Of a stretch of 64,000 nt of DNA, positions 45,564 through 58,039 are shown piece after piece (positions within the stretch are counted from its first letter, which is position 1; every line of letters starts with the position of its first letter). The DNA comes from Solen grandis (taxonomy: Eukaryota; Mollusca; Bivalvia; Adapedonta; Solenidae): the NCBI GenBank assembly GCA_021229015.1, contig CM037777.1, positions 65,178,219 to 65,242,218 of the forward strand, given 5' to 3'. The notes under the pieces were generated by a model. It had not been told where the DNA came from. It searched no databases and worked only from the letters and a program-made list of their open reading frames with translations. Both the position numbers and the translations under genes were made by a program.

Positions 45564-46194
45564 CGTTTCAGCGGGTTACAGCTGATTTTGATTTTGGAAA
45601 AAACATTTTTTTTTAATTTCTCATTTATTTTAATTAGAATGATAGAAGACAGGCCAAATCATCAAAAGTATATTTGCCAAATTTTGAAGGTACAAAAATT
45701 CACATTTTAGTGTTTTTATGAAAATTTGGCTAAAATTTCAATAAAAAGCAGTTTTAGTTAAAAAAACAAATCTGTCCGTTGAAATTATTTTATTTAGAAA
45801 AATATATATATAAATTCACAGCTTTTGGATAGTTTTTGTATACATTTTGGTCCGGGCACAAATGAGATTTTATGCCCGTTTTATATTTTCAATGCATATT
45901 TGACAGTATTTTTATCTGTAACTTATAGAATACATTATAAGTTATAAATGGTGATAAAAATATTTTAAAAATATAATTTTAATATGCTGTTACAGTATTT
46001 AGAGACGAAATCTTTCTTATTCTTTAATGCCATGTTTTATCAACAAATTTTAGCAAATACTGATGTTCTACCATAAGCTTGATCTCTAAACAAGGTGCCC
46101 CTATTTTTAATTCATATATCTTTTAGTTAAAGCCTAAAGTATTTTATGCATTTTTTTTTGAAAAATCTGTCCGTTAGAAAAACCCGCTGAAACG
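45564..46194. mobile_element. 631-bp MITE with perfect 14-bp terminal inverted repeats
   Basis: Left CGTTTCAGCGGGTT (45564-45577) and right AACCCGCTGAAACG (46181-46194) are exact inverses. TTAA lies directly left (45560-45563) and two bases beyond the right end. The interior is AT-rich with no transposase frame. A diverged copy lies at 23440-24140. Confidence 0.75.
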
Positions 46195-46199
46195 CTTTA

Positions 46200-47100
46200 A
46201 CATAAAGTAATGATTATTGTTTAGGGCTCAAAATCAGTGGAGTCAATTTAAATTTTTCTATTTCTGCATCTTCCACAAAACAACAACAACAAAAACGAAC
46301 AAATTATGGTGGAAAGAGAGAAATTACATTTTTTCTAAAATGTTTACTATGAAATTATCAAATATAGTTTTATTCAAGTCTAGTAATCCACTCAGTACAT
46401 AACATGATAAATTTTATTCGATGTGGTAAAAAAACATATTTCCATATGCAGCAATAAAATACTTCAAATTTTAAATCACATGCAGTATCCTCATAAAGAT
46501 TCAGTATCAATAAATAACACATATTTAGCTATGAGTATGTAAGAAATATGAAAGTTACAGCTGGAAAAATCATTAAAATGTTAGCATTTTTTCACATACG
46601 CACACATATTATATAACTATGATTAAATGTATTGTTAACTAGTACCAATATTTTGCTTAATACTTCACAAAATTGTATTTTAAAAACTAAATTTGACGTC
46701 AGTAATGTATACTGTTCGTCTGTCTAAGAAATAAATTACCTTCATTTCCGGACCCACCCGTATAGTCCCAGAGTTCTATCTTGCCAATCACAGTGCTCGA
46801 GTAAAACGAATGCACCAGCCCAGGTTACTTGCTTATTGGGTGACGTCATACGGTTTTGAAGGATGTCATCGATTTGACTTTGCGTGGGGCAGCTGGAGTG
46901 ATTAGATACCTGGCTTATTGCTCATAATGTCAAACTGAATGGTATGCATAGATCTGACTAATCACAACTGTATTTGCTTTGTTATTTTCTGAGCGAATTA
47001 AGAAACATGGCAGGGAATCAAGTGACTTTTGAAATGACTTCCGGTTTCTGAAAAACAAGGGTGTTTTTTTTTTCGGGCTCTGATTAAAAATGTGATTATT
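46200..47100. other. No gene seen
   Basis: AT-rich sequence without supported exon or bounded repeat. Confidence 0.4.
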
Positions 47101-47110
47101 CGTCTTTATT

Positions 47111-47430
47111 AGTCCCCTACCGGTGTTCACACCGGAGGGGACTATAGGTTTCCCCTCCGTCTGTCCGTCCGTCTGTCCGTCCGCCTGTCTGTCCGCTCAA
47201 ATCTGGATCCCGCGATAACTTAATAACTAAGCAAGCTAACTTGATGAAACTTGGTATATGACTAGATGGCAATGTGTAGATTATGCACGTCATTTTATTT
47301 TTGTTCTTCGACTAAAATTGTGGTTGCTATGGTAACGGAAATAGTGAAAATATGGCAAAAAATGGGATTGATTACCATATTGAGTCAAGGTGGAGCCGGT
47401 AGGGGACTTTATGTGTTGCATACAACACCA
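47111..47430 (+). mobile_element. ~320-bp hairpin-first element with matching far-end repeat
   Basis: It starts with a stem AGTCCCCTACCGGTG / CACCGGAGGGGACT (47111-47143) followed by CGTCTGTCCGTCCG. The far end carries CCGGTAGGGGACT (47396-47408), the inverse of the first 13 bases, and then a GTGTTG-cata-CAACAC hairpin (47413-47428). The end design is like the 6537-7182 element. It has no coding sequence. Confidence 0.7.
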
Positions 47431-47559
47431 GTTACTTGTTTCAATTGTTTCTTGACGTAAATGTGCCAAGGATGTTATAAATGAAGCAATTATTCATTGG
47501 AAAAGATGCGTCTGTGAACACTGAGAAAAAGTACGCGGTAATATTTTTTTTTTCTGAGT

Positions 47560-48480
47560 GTTATGACAAAGCGGCAATCGACGGAAGAGACAAAAGTCCT
47601 CCCCGAACCAAACACAGCGAGTTAAAAAATACCGATTTGGTGCGGTACCTGAGGAGGAAGGTGGAGGAAGTGATAGTGAGGCACCACTGTACTTTGAAGC
47701 GGTAGGTGGACAAGATTCTGATTTTGAATCATCTACAGAACAAGACATTATTACCCCTACCCCACCCACTGAATTTCAAAACAAAAACGATATTGATACC
47801 CCCATCACTCAAGCAGAAATGTCCGAATCTTCAAAGCTTCCAGAAATTAATGTGCTCGAACTAGCCAGATCAATTGCCCCCTTGATTTTAGATGAGCTCA
47901 AACAATCGCTCATCAATGAAATAAAAAAGGAATTGAAAGCAGTGGTAATTGCTGAGACATCAAAATTGCAGGATGAGGTTCATTCCCTAAAAGCTGCTAA
48001 CACTCAATTAAAACAATCTCAAATGATCTAGACGAACTAGAACAATATGGCCGAAGAATGTGTCTTGACATATCTGGAATTGTAGGTGATTCTAGTTCAG
48101 AAAATGTATCAGCTAAAATATTGGATCTTACATCGAAGGCTGGCATAGCCCTCACCCCCGGTGACATAGACAGGTGTCACAGGAAGGGTCGTCCAAAAAA
48201 CAATGTGAACCGGAAGGTGATTATTAAGTTCACCAACTCCGCAGCACGACAAGCAGTTTACAAAAATCGTAAACATCTCGGTCACGGTATATATGTTCAA
48301 GAAAACCTGACAAAATATCGCGAGGGTCTTAGTTATGAGGCCCGTCAACTGGTACGTTCAAAACGTTGCACAAAGACCTGGGTTTCTGGATGCAGAGTAT
48401 ATGTTTCAGTGCCAGGCGTCTCAACTCCTGTATCTATAAACTCTATGAGTGACATAGAATCTCTCAAAAATCCGGCATAG
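47560..48480 (+). pseudogene. LINE ORF1 (L1/CR1-like nucleic-acid binding), frameshifted
   Basis: A Glu/Gly/Ser-rich N terminus (PEEEGGGSDSEAPLYFE) leads in frame to a helical region from the Met at 47819 (INVLELARSIAPLILDELKQ, coiled-coil-like). One base is missing near 48022. In the next frame come DLDELEQYGRRMCLDISGI, DIDRCHRKGR, RKVIIKFTNSAARQ and IYVQENLTKYREGL, the conserved ORF1 core. It ends at TAG 48480. No ORF2 follows, so the insertion is truncated or rearranged. Confidence 0.75.
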
Positions 48481-49665
48481 TACAACATTTGACAGCTGTC
48501 AAACTGATTGTTTGTAAACAAACACTACGCCCAGTGTAGCCGCTTAAACCATTTTCCACTATTAATTCATGAAAGAAACCAGGCAGTTAAAAATCAACAA
48601 GCAGAAAAAAATCCTTTTCAAATAAAGTTATATAATGACCCTTTGTCTGTATTACTTAGACCTTATATCACCATTTTCATAACAAAAATACAATTTTTGG
48701 CGTGCGTGTTACCCGCAAAATAATTGTCAAAATTGAAAAAGCCGGTCGAATTTTTGAGTGTTTTAGAAAACTGTTGACATAAAGACAAACAATAAGGTAA
48801 AGCCGATAACAATATTCTATTCCGCGTAGACTGCGGCATATCTTTTACGTAAGTATGAATGATATAATATAAAATTACCTGAAAAATCAGTCTGAATGGA
48901 GGTTTTCATTCGGCCATATTGTCAGTACGCGTTACCACAAAAGTCACGTGATTCCCTGTCGTGTAAGAAAGAAGTAAAGTGAAGGGAGATAGAAGAAGTT
49001 ATTTCATTTTTAGAAATAATGAACCCATTTTTCTTCCAGTCCCACTTAGAGATTGGATGGTTCACGTTTTCCGTTTCATTTTCCGTAAAGAAACGCCTTG
49101 ATAAATCTCAAATACAATACATATATGCACAAGACATATATGCTAGAATCATTTCTTACGAAATATTTGGTGCCGCGCTTGGAGATTAAAGACCACTGCC
49201 AAGAACGATAAAGTAAAACAATATATACTCTCATTATTTGTATGAAATATTTTCATTTGAATTTATTATATACTTATTTAATCATTTTGAATGTAATTTA
49301 GATGAAATAAAACTTACTGATATGAATAACTCGAAATTAAAATCAAAAGTAGAAAATAAAAATTACTCGTCAATCCACATGCCAAATAAATTTGTGACAG
49401 CAGTGGTTACTGTTTTAACAAGGGAAGTAACTGCTGCTGAGAGATTAATTGAAACCACGAGGTTAACGGTTTACCACTCGTGGGCTTGAGCGTGCAGTCA
49501 GTTTCTTTGTGTAAGAAGGTAGACGGGTAGGTAGGTTACTTGACTTGCCATTGAGCGAGATACAATCTCAGAAATGCTGTTCAACTGTTTCTAGATAGGT
49601 CAAATTTGTATAAAAGAACACACTGAACATACACATCGTCTTCTCACCGCTGTACATAGTTATTT
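48481..49665. other. No gene seen
   Basis: AT-rich sequence downstream of the ORF1 relic with no endonuclease or reverse-transcriptase match on either strand. Confidence 0.4.
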
Positions 49666-49669
49666 ACAA

Positions 49670-49850
49670 GATGCATGCTAAAGTTTCAGTACTGTCAGAG
49701 TCCTGGGAAAACTGGCAACACAATGAATAAAAACTTTTATAAAGTAGGAATGAAATAATTTAAAATTTCCGGCCATCTGTTAACTTTGGTGGAATAAAAT
49801 GGTGTTAAATAAAATAATAAAAAAAAAAAACCAAGTTAAACACACAAATA
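49670..49850 (+). mobile_element. SINE tail (type A), plus strand
   Basis: 'taaagtttcagtactgtcag', 'ggccatctgttaac' and 'aaaatggtgttaaataaaat' match the body and tail of the minus-strand SINE at 43560-43880. The head is missing. Confidence 0.6.
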
Positions 49851-49873
49851 GAAAGACATTAAAATTTAACAAG

Positions 49874-50050
49874 AAATATCTTTAAAAAAGATATTTGGCG
49901 TAACTAAATAATTGTCAATTATAACATTGTAAAACAGATTAAAGCTATTATAAAGTTGGAAACGTTAGCAAAAATGTTTATAATACGAAGATTATGGGAG
50001 GTATTGTGAAGACTATATAACAGAACGGATTTAATTTACAAACTAAACAA
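49874..50050 (+). repeat. Hairpin-first repeat (AAATATCTTT family), copy 2
   Basis: The stem AAATATCTTT / AAAGATATTT (49874-49896) followed by GGCGTAA repeats the start at 20389. Downstream similarity fades quickly. Confidence 0.5.
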
Positions 50051-50054
50051 ACAA

Positions 50055-50965
50055 CTAATCTACCAACTCCCATTAAATATTGTGCACTTACTGAATTTTT
50101 AAAGTAAAGACAATTCATATGTAACCAAGCTAAACTGGAGGATCATGAATTATTGTTTCCAGATCCGCACAATAAACTGCACAACTCCTCTGCAGTAGTT
50201 ACCTCCCCTGACTGAAGGCCGAGTCCACTTTTGCAAATTGGTGAAAAATGTAAAAATAGACATACGCCTGCTTCTTATTTAGTTGTTTCAGAGATGTGAA
50301 TTAAAACCGTTATTGTACTCCGTGGTTGTTTTAAATCATATTGCCAAAACCGCATTCCTAAATTGAAAAGGAAGTGTTAATTTTCATTACTGTGTTACCT
50401 TTCATGTTTAAACTGAAAAAGAAACCTTTTATATCAAGTAGATATACTGTATACAGCCATTTTAAGTTAGAATATCCTAAATATCCTAAAATAGATTATA
50501 CAAGCCATTGATAGCATTACATTACTCTGGCTTCATTTGCATACCAATATTTGATTTGTTCAAGAAGTAGGTCGAATTCAATTTTATACAGCTATGCCGA
50601 AAAAGAAACACATGTTTAAAGGTGTGTGTTTATAATTTCGCCGGAGAGGATAATAGTTGCAGCATTGGAATATAATGCAGAATGCACTATTAATGAAAAC
50701 ATCATATCGCTGTGTACAATAATACTTTTATTGCTACCTGCATAGCTGAATTAACACATTCAAAAGGAATGACAATCGAAAAAAAAAAAAAAAACGATCA
50801 TAAATCTAAGACTTATGATAAAGTGCTAACAAAATGCACAGGTTAAACTTGGGTTGTATAATCCGATGCCCGTTATTGTTGTGGCAATATTAACATCGAA
50901 TCAGGTACGAATGACGCGAAGAGCCCCACTTTATACTGCCCACAGCTATAAAGTTGTCTCAGTCC
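50055..50965. other. No gene seen
   Basis: AT-rich sequence up to the satellite; no supported exon. Confidence 0.4.
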
Positions 50966-50969
50966 ATTG

Positions 50970-51835
50970 CCATATACCATACATTTCACATATATCATAC
51001 ATTTCACATATACCATACATTTCACATATACCATACATTTCACATATATCATACATTTCACATATATCATACATTTCACATATATCATACATTACACATA
51101 TACCATACATTTCACATATACTATACATTTCACATATACCATACATTTCACATATACCATACATTACACATATACCATACATTTCACATATACCATACAT
51201 TTCACATATATCATACATTACACATATACCATACATTTCACATACACCATGCATTACACATATACCATACATTTCACATATACCATACATTACACATATA
51301 CCATACATTTCACATATACCAAACATTTCACATATACCATACATTACACATATACCATACATTTCACATATATCATACATTATACCATACATTATTCATA
51401 TACCATACATTTCACATATACCATATATTATACCATACATTTCATATATACAATACATTTCACATATACCATACATTTCACATATACCATACATTTCACA
51501 TATACCATACATTTCACATATACCATACATTTCACATATACCATACATTACACATATACCATACATTATACCATACATTTCACATATACCATACATTTCA
51601 CACATACAATACATTTCACATATACCATACATTTCACATATACCATACATTACACATATACCATACATTTCACATATACCATACATTTCACATATACCAT
51701 ACATTTCACATATACCATACATTATACCATACATTTCACATATACCTTACATTTCACATATACCATACATTACACATATACCATACATTTCACATATACC
51801 ATACATTTCACATATACCATACATTTCACGTGTAC
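50970..51835. repeat. 18-bp satellite array, close to 50 units
   Basis: The unit is ATACATTTCACATATACC, with a frequent variant in which TTTCAC is TTACAC and a few shortened units (ATTATACC). It has no stop in several frames on both strands, so it shows open frames of up to 331 codons that are not genes. Confidence 0.95.
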
Positions 51836-51839
51836 CTTA

Positions 51840-52946
51840 TACTGTCTGAATATGTGAACATCGTGGCTTATACGCATGCCAGACAACAGTGTCTTCTTCT
51901 TCCGAGCATTTGTATGAACGCCACATAGTATAAATTGGAAAGATAAATTGTTTATTCTTAAATATAAATAATAGGACCCGTGTGGTTTAAATGGGGACAC
52001 AAAACAGATTTCGTTGTTCTTTAACACACTTTTAAAGTGTCTGCGAGGCTAGTAGATGTTCCACCAGAGGGGTAAACGTATTTTGAACAATGATAAACCA
52101 AACGGTGTTACCCAGAAATGTTACTGTTTTAAGATTTATCCAATTTCGATAGATTCACCACAAATTCTCGCAAACAGTGCAATTTTATTTATTTTTAAAC
52201 ACAAATAAGGCAACTACTGAATAGTTACTGAATAACCATGATACTGTTGGGAACTCTTAGTGTTGTTTCGTAACGGCGCGAAATTCGACTCACAAATCAG
52301 CCCGTTATCATTTAGTAATATAGATGCGATTTTTCAAAATGGTTACCCAGAGACTGAGTACTAATCATTAATGTATTAACTTGCTTATAACTACATGTAC
52401 ATGTATAATATCCTGATAATTTCTTTTGGTCACAATTATGCTGTCATATGAATTTCTGTATTATATACAAAATGTATCATTTTGCCGGGCTATATATTGC
52501 GAAACGTTTGCTCATTTTCTATCTAATGCAGACATTTAATCATATCTAACCACATTTAACCGTATCATCATTTTTTTTTTCAGACTCGTGTTTCTACTAC
52601 ACAAGCAAGTTTGAAATAAAATCGAAAATTAAAATTCGTATATACATTATCGCACAAAAAATGAAAGCAGACCCATCTTCTTAGGAATAAAAGTAGTCTG
52701 GGTTTCGTCGGCCATAGTAGAGATTTTCAACCTTTGATCGGATACTCTCGGTTCTTATCGAGACAGCCAATCATGATAAAACGAGATCAGCACCGTAAAA
52801 TTACCGTAAAATAACTTCAACCGCTCTTGGGGTAATATATGCCAAGATCAAAACTGTTTTCCTACATACAAACTTAGCAACAAAAAATTGTACGGGAGGA
52901 AACTATATCGTAGCTAATTATATTTTAATACACTTAATTATCTCCC

Positions 52947-52981
<35 letters not shown>

Positions 52982-53940
52982 AAAGCAAGTTGCTCAAAAT
53001 TAGAGTCAGTCTCGTTCTCGACTTAACCAATCGCACCTGTATATTTTCAGCTACATATATATTTTCTCCCTACTTGTAGTACAATCTACAAGGTCTGGAG
53101 CGAAACTATTCCGTATTGCGATAACAAATTTGTGAAATCAAAATAAAACATATTCATGTACTGCTCTATAGATCCGCGGTTATGGTGGAAAAGAACATCC
53201 GCTCAAACCTTAAGGGTCTAGATTACAGTTTATTTATGAAAAGTACATAATTTTTATCTTCTTTCTTACACTTTACATGCATCCTTCTTACAAGTGTATG
53301 TTTTACGATGCTAATTTTGTGTTTCTTTCTTCCACATCTTAAATGCTTATTTAATAGTATATATTTGTGTTGATTACTTCTATGTTGACATTATTGTTTC
53401 ATTACTCTTACATCTTTATCCTCATGAATGCTGGATACTCAATAGTCTCATTTATCGATAACTTGCATGTAGTTTTACCCATGCGTCTTTTTGACCTTTA
53501 ATTAAAAAGCTACACCCTTCTTGTTCATGTATAGTCTGTTAATAAAATACGTAAAGACTTTCGTGATAATAACCTACGTATGGTTGACAGCAGTAAGACC
53601 AACCAAGTACTATGACACCAGATGACGCTTTAGTTTCTTACGGTGTTTTTTTTTCTTACGAACATGCGTATTTCGAATCGAGTCAATGGATTAAATATAG
53701 AGGGGATAAACCATTTAGGGGCATGGCGCAGACCGGAGACCGTCGTTAAGTGTATGCAATATTTTTATAGCTTGGTTATCAATAATCGTAGACTAGTTGA
53801 AACCTTCATTTTAGAACCGGGTATATTCATATCAAAACGTATTATCACAATGAATATCATCACATTGAAGTCAAGTTTATCAATTAAATAAAAATCTTAA
53901 CTATGATCTTCATGTGAAATCGGGTCGAAAAAAAGGTTTT
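51840..53940. other. No gene seen; (AC)n tract and a possible core promoter
   Basis: An (AC)n microsatellite occupies 52949-52977. Otherwise AT-rich with no exon that I can support. Confidence 0.4.
52978..53010 (+). promoter_or_regulatory. Possible TATA box and initiator
   Basis: TATAAAAG at 52978 lies 30 bases before the A of TCAGT (53006-53010), the canonical metazoan spacing. No start codon with a good reading frame follows closely, so this may be chance. Confidence 0.2.
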
Positions 53941-54049
53941 CCATAACTATGTACATGTACTCGTATTTATGCATTTCGGGGCGCGGTTTCCATGTGTCTT
54001 TTTTAACTATTCGTCTTACGATTGGAATAAGGTCGCTAGTCATCGTCAG

Positions 54050-54310
54050 GTTAAATATCTAGAAATAATCTATAAAGGATGCGAAGATTTGTTAATTGAA
54101 ATATTTTTTTCTTTCCTACCTGAAAGGAAGAGTCCAGTGTTGTCATTAATAATAGTAGTTCAGAATCGCGGTCTGTTACAACGGGAGTTCCACAGGGTTC
54201 TGTGTTTGGTCCAGTAATATTTTTGATGCATATCAATGATCTACCGCTATATATTAATGATTATTCGGATTACACAACAATGCATAAGCTTGGCAGGCAC
54301 TTAGATGTTA
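54050..54310 (+). pseudogene. LINE reverse-transcriptase relic (Jockey/CR1-like)
   Basis: SYLKGRVQ in one frame and then SRSVTTGVPQGSVFGP and INDLPLYI in the next are RT motifs in the expected order. The YADD box appears decayed as SDYTTMHK. There is at least one frameshift and no further domains. Confidence 0.7.
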
Positions 54311-55225
54311 ACAAACACAAACTGCAATAAGCAAACCATGCAGTTTTGAACTAGTAAATTATCTCCTTTTTTTTTGGGGGGGGGGGGGGGGGGGGCTAAA
54401 AAACAGATGTTTTTATGAATTTCAAAAAATAATAGTGATATCATTATTTTATTTATCGACTCTACGGAACAATTCAGCTGGGGGTTTCCGACGATGTGTT
54501 CCAGCATGGTAATTCGAAAGTTTACAATATCTGTGTGAAAAAAATGATAATGACATGACAGATTATACGGCTTCTGAATATACATGTACATTGAGTCATC
54601 TTCCCCTTTCTTCTCCTGTATTCGTATTATTATATCGACGCTTTCAAAGGAATCCCATTTGCGTTCGTAACTCACTCAAATCCGTGTTTTGGCAACATCC
54701 AACTGCGGCAAATATATGTTATGTATCATTTCATAATTAAATAATCTCTTTTTGCTAGTGAATGTTATGGAATCACACCCTTGTACCTCTCTGCACTCAA
54801 TGTTATATAAAGAATGAAAAAACAACAAAAACAATGTTATAATAAAGAGGTAATTAGAAAGGGGGGATTAGTAAGGGGACAAGAAATGTAATGCTGCACA
54901 CAGTCTGTTATGTAACAATTCAGTACACACATATCTGTTTATATTTTGCCATAAAATGAATGTGTTATAAGTATAATCATTTTAACATTTGAATTAGACA
55001 AAATTCAGTATATTCGTTAATAACAATACGATAACACAAATTTATCGGTGACCAAGGCGATCGGGGTCGACTGTTAAAAATGAAGTTTATCATGTCACAT
55101 GTCCACGGTGTGATATTGTAGCATGACACAACACCTATGAATGGTCAACATTGACTTAGGTATCTACACAGACAGAAGAATGACTTTTATAATAAAGTGC
55201 AAAATACGGAATAAAGCAAAACCGT
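54311..55225. other. No gene seen; T/G homopolymers
   Basis: A T run followed by about 20 G lies at 54367-54395. The frames over it are artefacts of the homopolymer. Confidence 0.45.
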
Positions 55226-55230
55226 TTATT

Positions 55231-55300
55231 AGCTCATCTATTCGTCGAATAGAGAGAGCTTTTCTACTTAACTGAGCGTCGTCATCGGCGTAATGTTTAT
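55231..55300 (+). repeat. Hairpin-first repeat start (AGCTC-TCTATTCG type)
   Basis: TCTATTCG-t-CGAATAGA within AGCTC..GAGCT (55231-55260), then 'gagcgtcgtcatcggcg'. It is the same design as the other hairpin-first repeats but with a different stem. Confidence 0.5.
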
Positions 55301-55342
55301 TCGCACCACCCCGCTTTCTTACTGATCCCTTTAAGATATTGG

Positions 55343-55770
55343 GGCCTCCGTGGCCGAGAGGGTAAAGTCGCTGACTTTAACACTCACTCAGCCCCTAACC
55401 GCGTGGGTTCGAACCTGGCAGGGTCATTTGAATTTTCATGTGAGGATGCCTTCCAGCTGGCTTGCGGTAGGTCGGTGGTTCTACCCGCATGCCTCCGTGC
55501 ATTTGGGTCTTCCTCCACCTGTAATTAACTTGACGCCAAAACAGGTATTTCTCCGCCCCGAATGTTTGTCGGAGGTTGTTGAACTAAGGTAACTATTGAA
55601 AGCAAGATTCACGTGCATTTGTTTGTCGGAGGATTGTACAGCTTTTCACTGGTTAAACCGATATGCATATTCATTTCGGGGCGTTTTGGCGTCATGTTAA
55701 TTAGCTGGACGTCGCTATATGACTGAAATACTGTCGAAGCGACGGTAAACTCAAATAGTCAAGTCAAGTA
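55343..55770 (+). mobile_element. RUDI-like SINE, interrupted by a TTAA element
   Basis: The head CCTCCGTGGCCGAGAGGG (box A) and GTGGGTTCGAACCTGG (box B) is tRNA-Leu/Ser-like. Then comes the core 'catgtgaggatgccttccag', 'gtcggtggttctaccc' and 'gtcttcctccacctg'. The rest of the SINE resumes after 55700 with AGCTGGACGTCGC and GCGACGGTAAACTC. This matches the RUDI/Meta-core SINE known from bivalves. Confidence 0.75.
55529..55696. mobile_element. 168-bp MITE inserted in the SINE, TTAA on both sides
   Basis: CTTGACGCCAAAAC at the left and GTTTTGGCGTCATG at the right are inverse with one mismatch. TTAA occurs at 55525-55528 and 55697-55700, the target duplication of piggyBac-type elements. GCCCCGAATG and CATTTCGGGGC extend the pairing inward after an insertion. 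Confidence 0.7.
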
Positions 55771-55774
55771 TTTA

Positions 55775-57545
55775 AGGTATTGCTTTGAATCTTGGAATAC
55801 ATACTTGTCTATGACCATCACCTTCACTTGTAAGAAAAAGTACATTTCTCAGTTATGGATTGGACCAAATTATGCCCCTTCTATGTTTATCGTTTCGTAC
55901 TGAGTCACTTTTTCATTGAACCATTTGATATTGCTTTGAAATTTGGGATACATGCTTCTTGCCCTTGTTTACTTTTGATAATTTCGCCTTTACTCCATTT
56001 TTTATTGACAAGCTCTAAAATAGTCGAGCGCGCTGTCTTACGGACAGCTCATGTTCTTCTATTAGCCGTTTTACAAGTTGTTATATTCAATTTATAAAGA
56101 TGTCCTATAAGTTATCCCTTTCTATGAGGTTTTAACAGCCTACACTGGTAGGAAGTTCGTACATAGACTACATCTATCAAATTTAAATACACCCTCCTGT
56201 ACCAATTATATAAAATTCCTGAAATGGTTTCAGTTCTTTGAACTTAAGAACAGAACTGGAGGCCTTAGGCGTTCTAAATATACCACGACGATGTTAAAAA
56301 TAGCCGAAATTCCAAACTTTACATAGATCAGCTATCAATCTAAAAAGATAATTTCGAATAAATTTAGTCATAACTAAACGCTATCCCAGTGGGTGTGTCA
56401 ATATCCTTGTTTCACGGAATAGCATCTCCCTTTGACCCTAGATACTTTTATCAGTGGAACAATTTTATTAGAATCATAAAACATGGTATCTTTTATACCG
56501 TATCTCAAACGGCATGCTCAGAATATCGTAAATCTTTTACAATTATCCAGGCGGTATTTTGTGCTAAGTTTTAACGCCCCAAGGATACGTTTACAATTCT
56601 TCAACGTCTGGTATGGGTCCGAGGCATTTTTCGATTCCTCTGTGTTTTTAATTTGTCTTGTCTTGAATCAACCTTAGTTACTTTTCCTCTAATTTTTACC
56701 AGTTTTAAATGAACATACATTGCACTAGGCGTATGCTTAGTATGCTAAACTGTATGCAACCGGTCGCGTTCAGTTAGCTACGGAGGTGTCTTAGGACCAT
56801 ATACCACGCTGTTCACGTGCACCTTATGCTGTACTTATCATGGTTTATGACACTGAGATATCTTCATAAATGACTGTAGGCGGACGGTTACAAATGGTTC
56901 GATATACTTAACGCATACCAGTTTTGAATTTCAAGCGATATCCCCAAAGAAAAAGATGTTGCTTACATTCTTTTCATTAAATGTATCAAGTAAAAATTTC
57001 CCTAAATTAAAATTCACATATTCGATTTCGCTTCCATAATGTTATTTTGAAGGAACTGCTGGTTTATCCCAGTCTGAGGACAGTGACATGTGTGTACATT
57101 TTGTACGAATACAGTTATGTACTCTTTATTACAAATCTTCAACAGTGTGTGTGGAGGGAAAATCTTAACCTAGAGGGGAATATAAACGTTTAGGTTAAAC
57201 ACTTGTAAAACAGTTAAATGCTTTGTATCATCTTTTCTTCTAGAAATAATATTTTATCTTAAAACAATAAAAATGAGTAGGAAAAAGAATAACTTAATAA
57301 GATCAATAGTGTGCTGTTATCGTTTGTCAAAATGTTTTGCTAATTTTAAAAAATCCAAATGTTTATTGCCCTTTATGCCTCTTGTCAAAGCTATGTCGGG
57401 GGAAAACGATAACATCCCCTTACTTATAGCAACAGATTTAAGTATATGTTCTATCATAATCAACCACTATTGTTAACAATGAAGAACCACTGCGACCAGA
57501 GAATTTTCCGCAATAGTTAATCACGGGAGATATTTTAGTAGTTTT
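55775..57545. other. No gene seen
   Basis: AT-rich sequence; the small frames have no recognisable motif or flanking splice sites that I can defend. Confidence 0.4.
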
Positions 57546-57549
57546 AAAA

Positions 57550-58035
57550 ACAAAACACACAATCTACGATTGATCAATATAAAAAAATTGAGATAAAGAC
57601 GCACATCAACTATTGATCAATATTGAGATAGAAAATGCACAATAACATCAAATGTTTCTCACATATGATATCAACTGTTGATCTATATTGAGATTAAGAC
57701 TTCACAATGATAACAACTGTTGGTCTATATTGAGATAAGACTGCACATGTGTTATCAATTGTTGGTCTATTTCCGGTATCAAGTTATCAACTGTTGATCT
57801 ATATTGAGGTTAAGACTACACCTATTATATCAACTGTTGGTTTATTTTGAGATAAAGACTGCACATATGATAGCAATTGTTGGTCTATATTTAGATAGCA
57901 AATACAATATTTAAATTTAACAAAATATACATCTGTGGTCTATATTGAGATAGCAAATGCACATGATATAAAATAATTCTCACATGATACCAACTGTTGG
58001 TCTATATTGAGATAAAGACTGCACAATAATATCAC
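57550..58035. repeat. Degenerate ~55-60 bp minisatellite
   Basis: 'atcaactgttggtctatatt' and 'gagataaagactgcacaat' recur about eight times with variable insertions. Confidence 0.75.
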
Positions 58036-58039
58036 ATTG

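Noticed and set aside
50854..51928. Open frames of 331, 324 and 296 codons (YISHIP-, HTFHIY- and TIHFTY-type repeats)
   Set aside because: They are three frames through the same stop-free 18-bp satellite; the opposite strand is also open.
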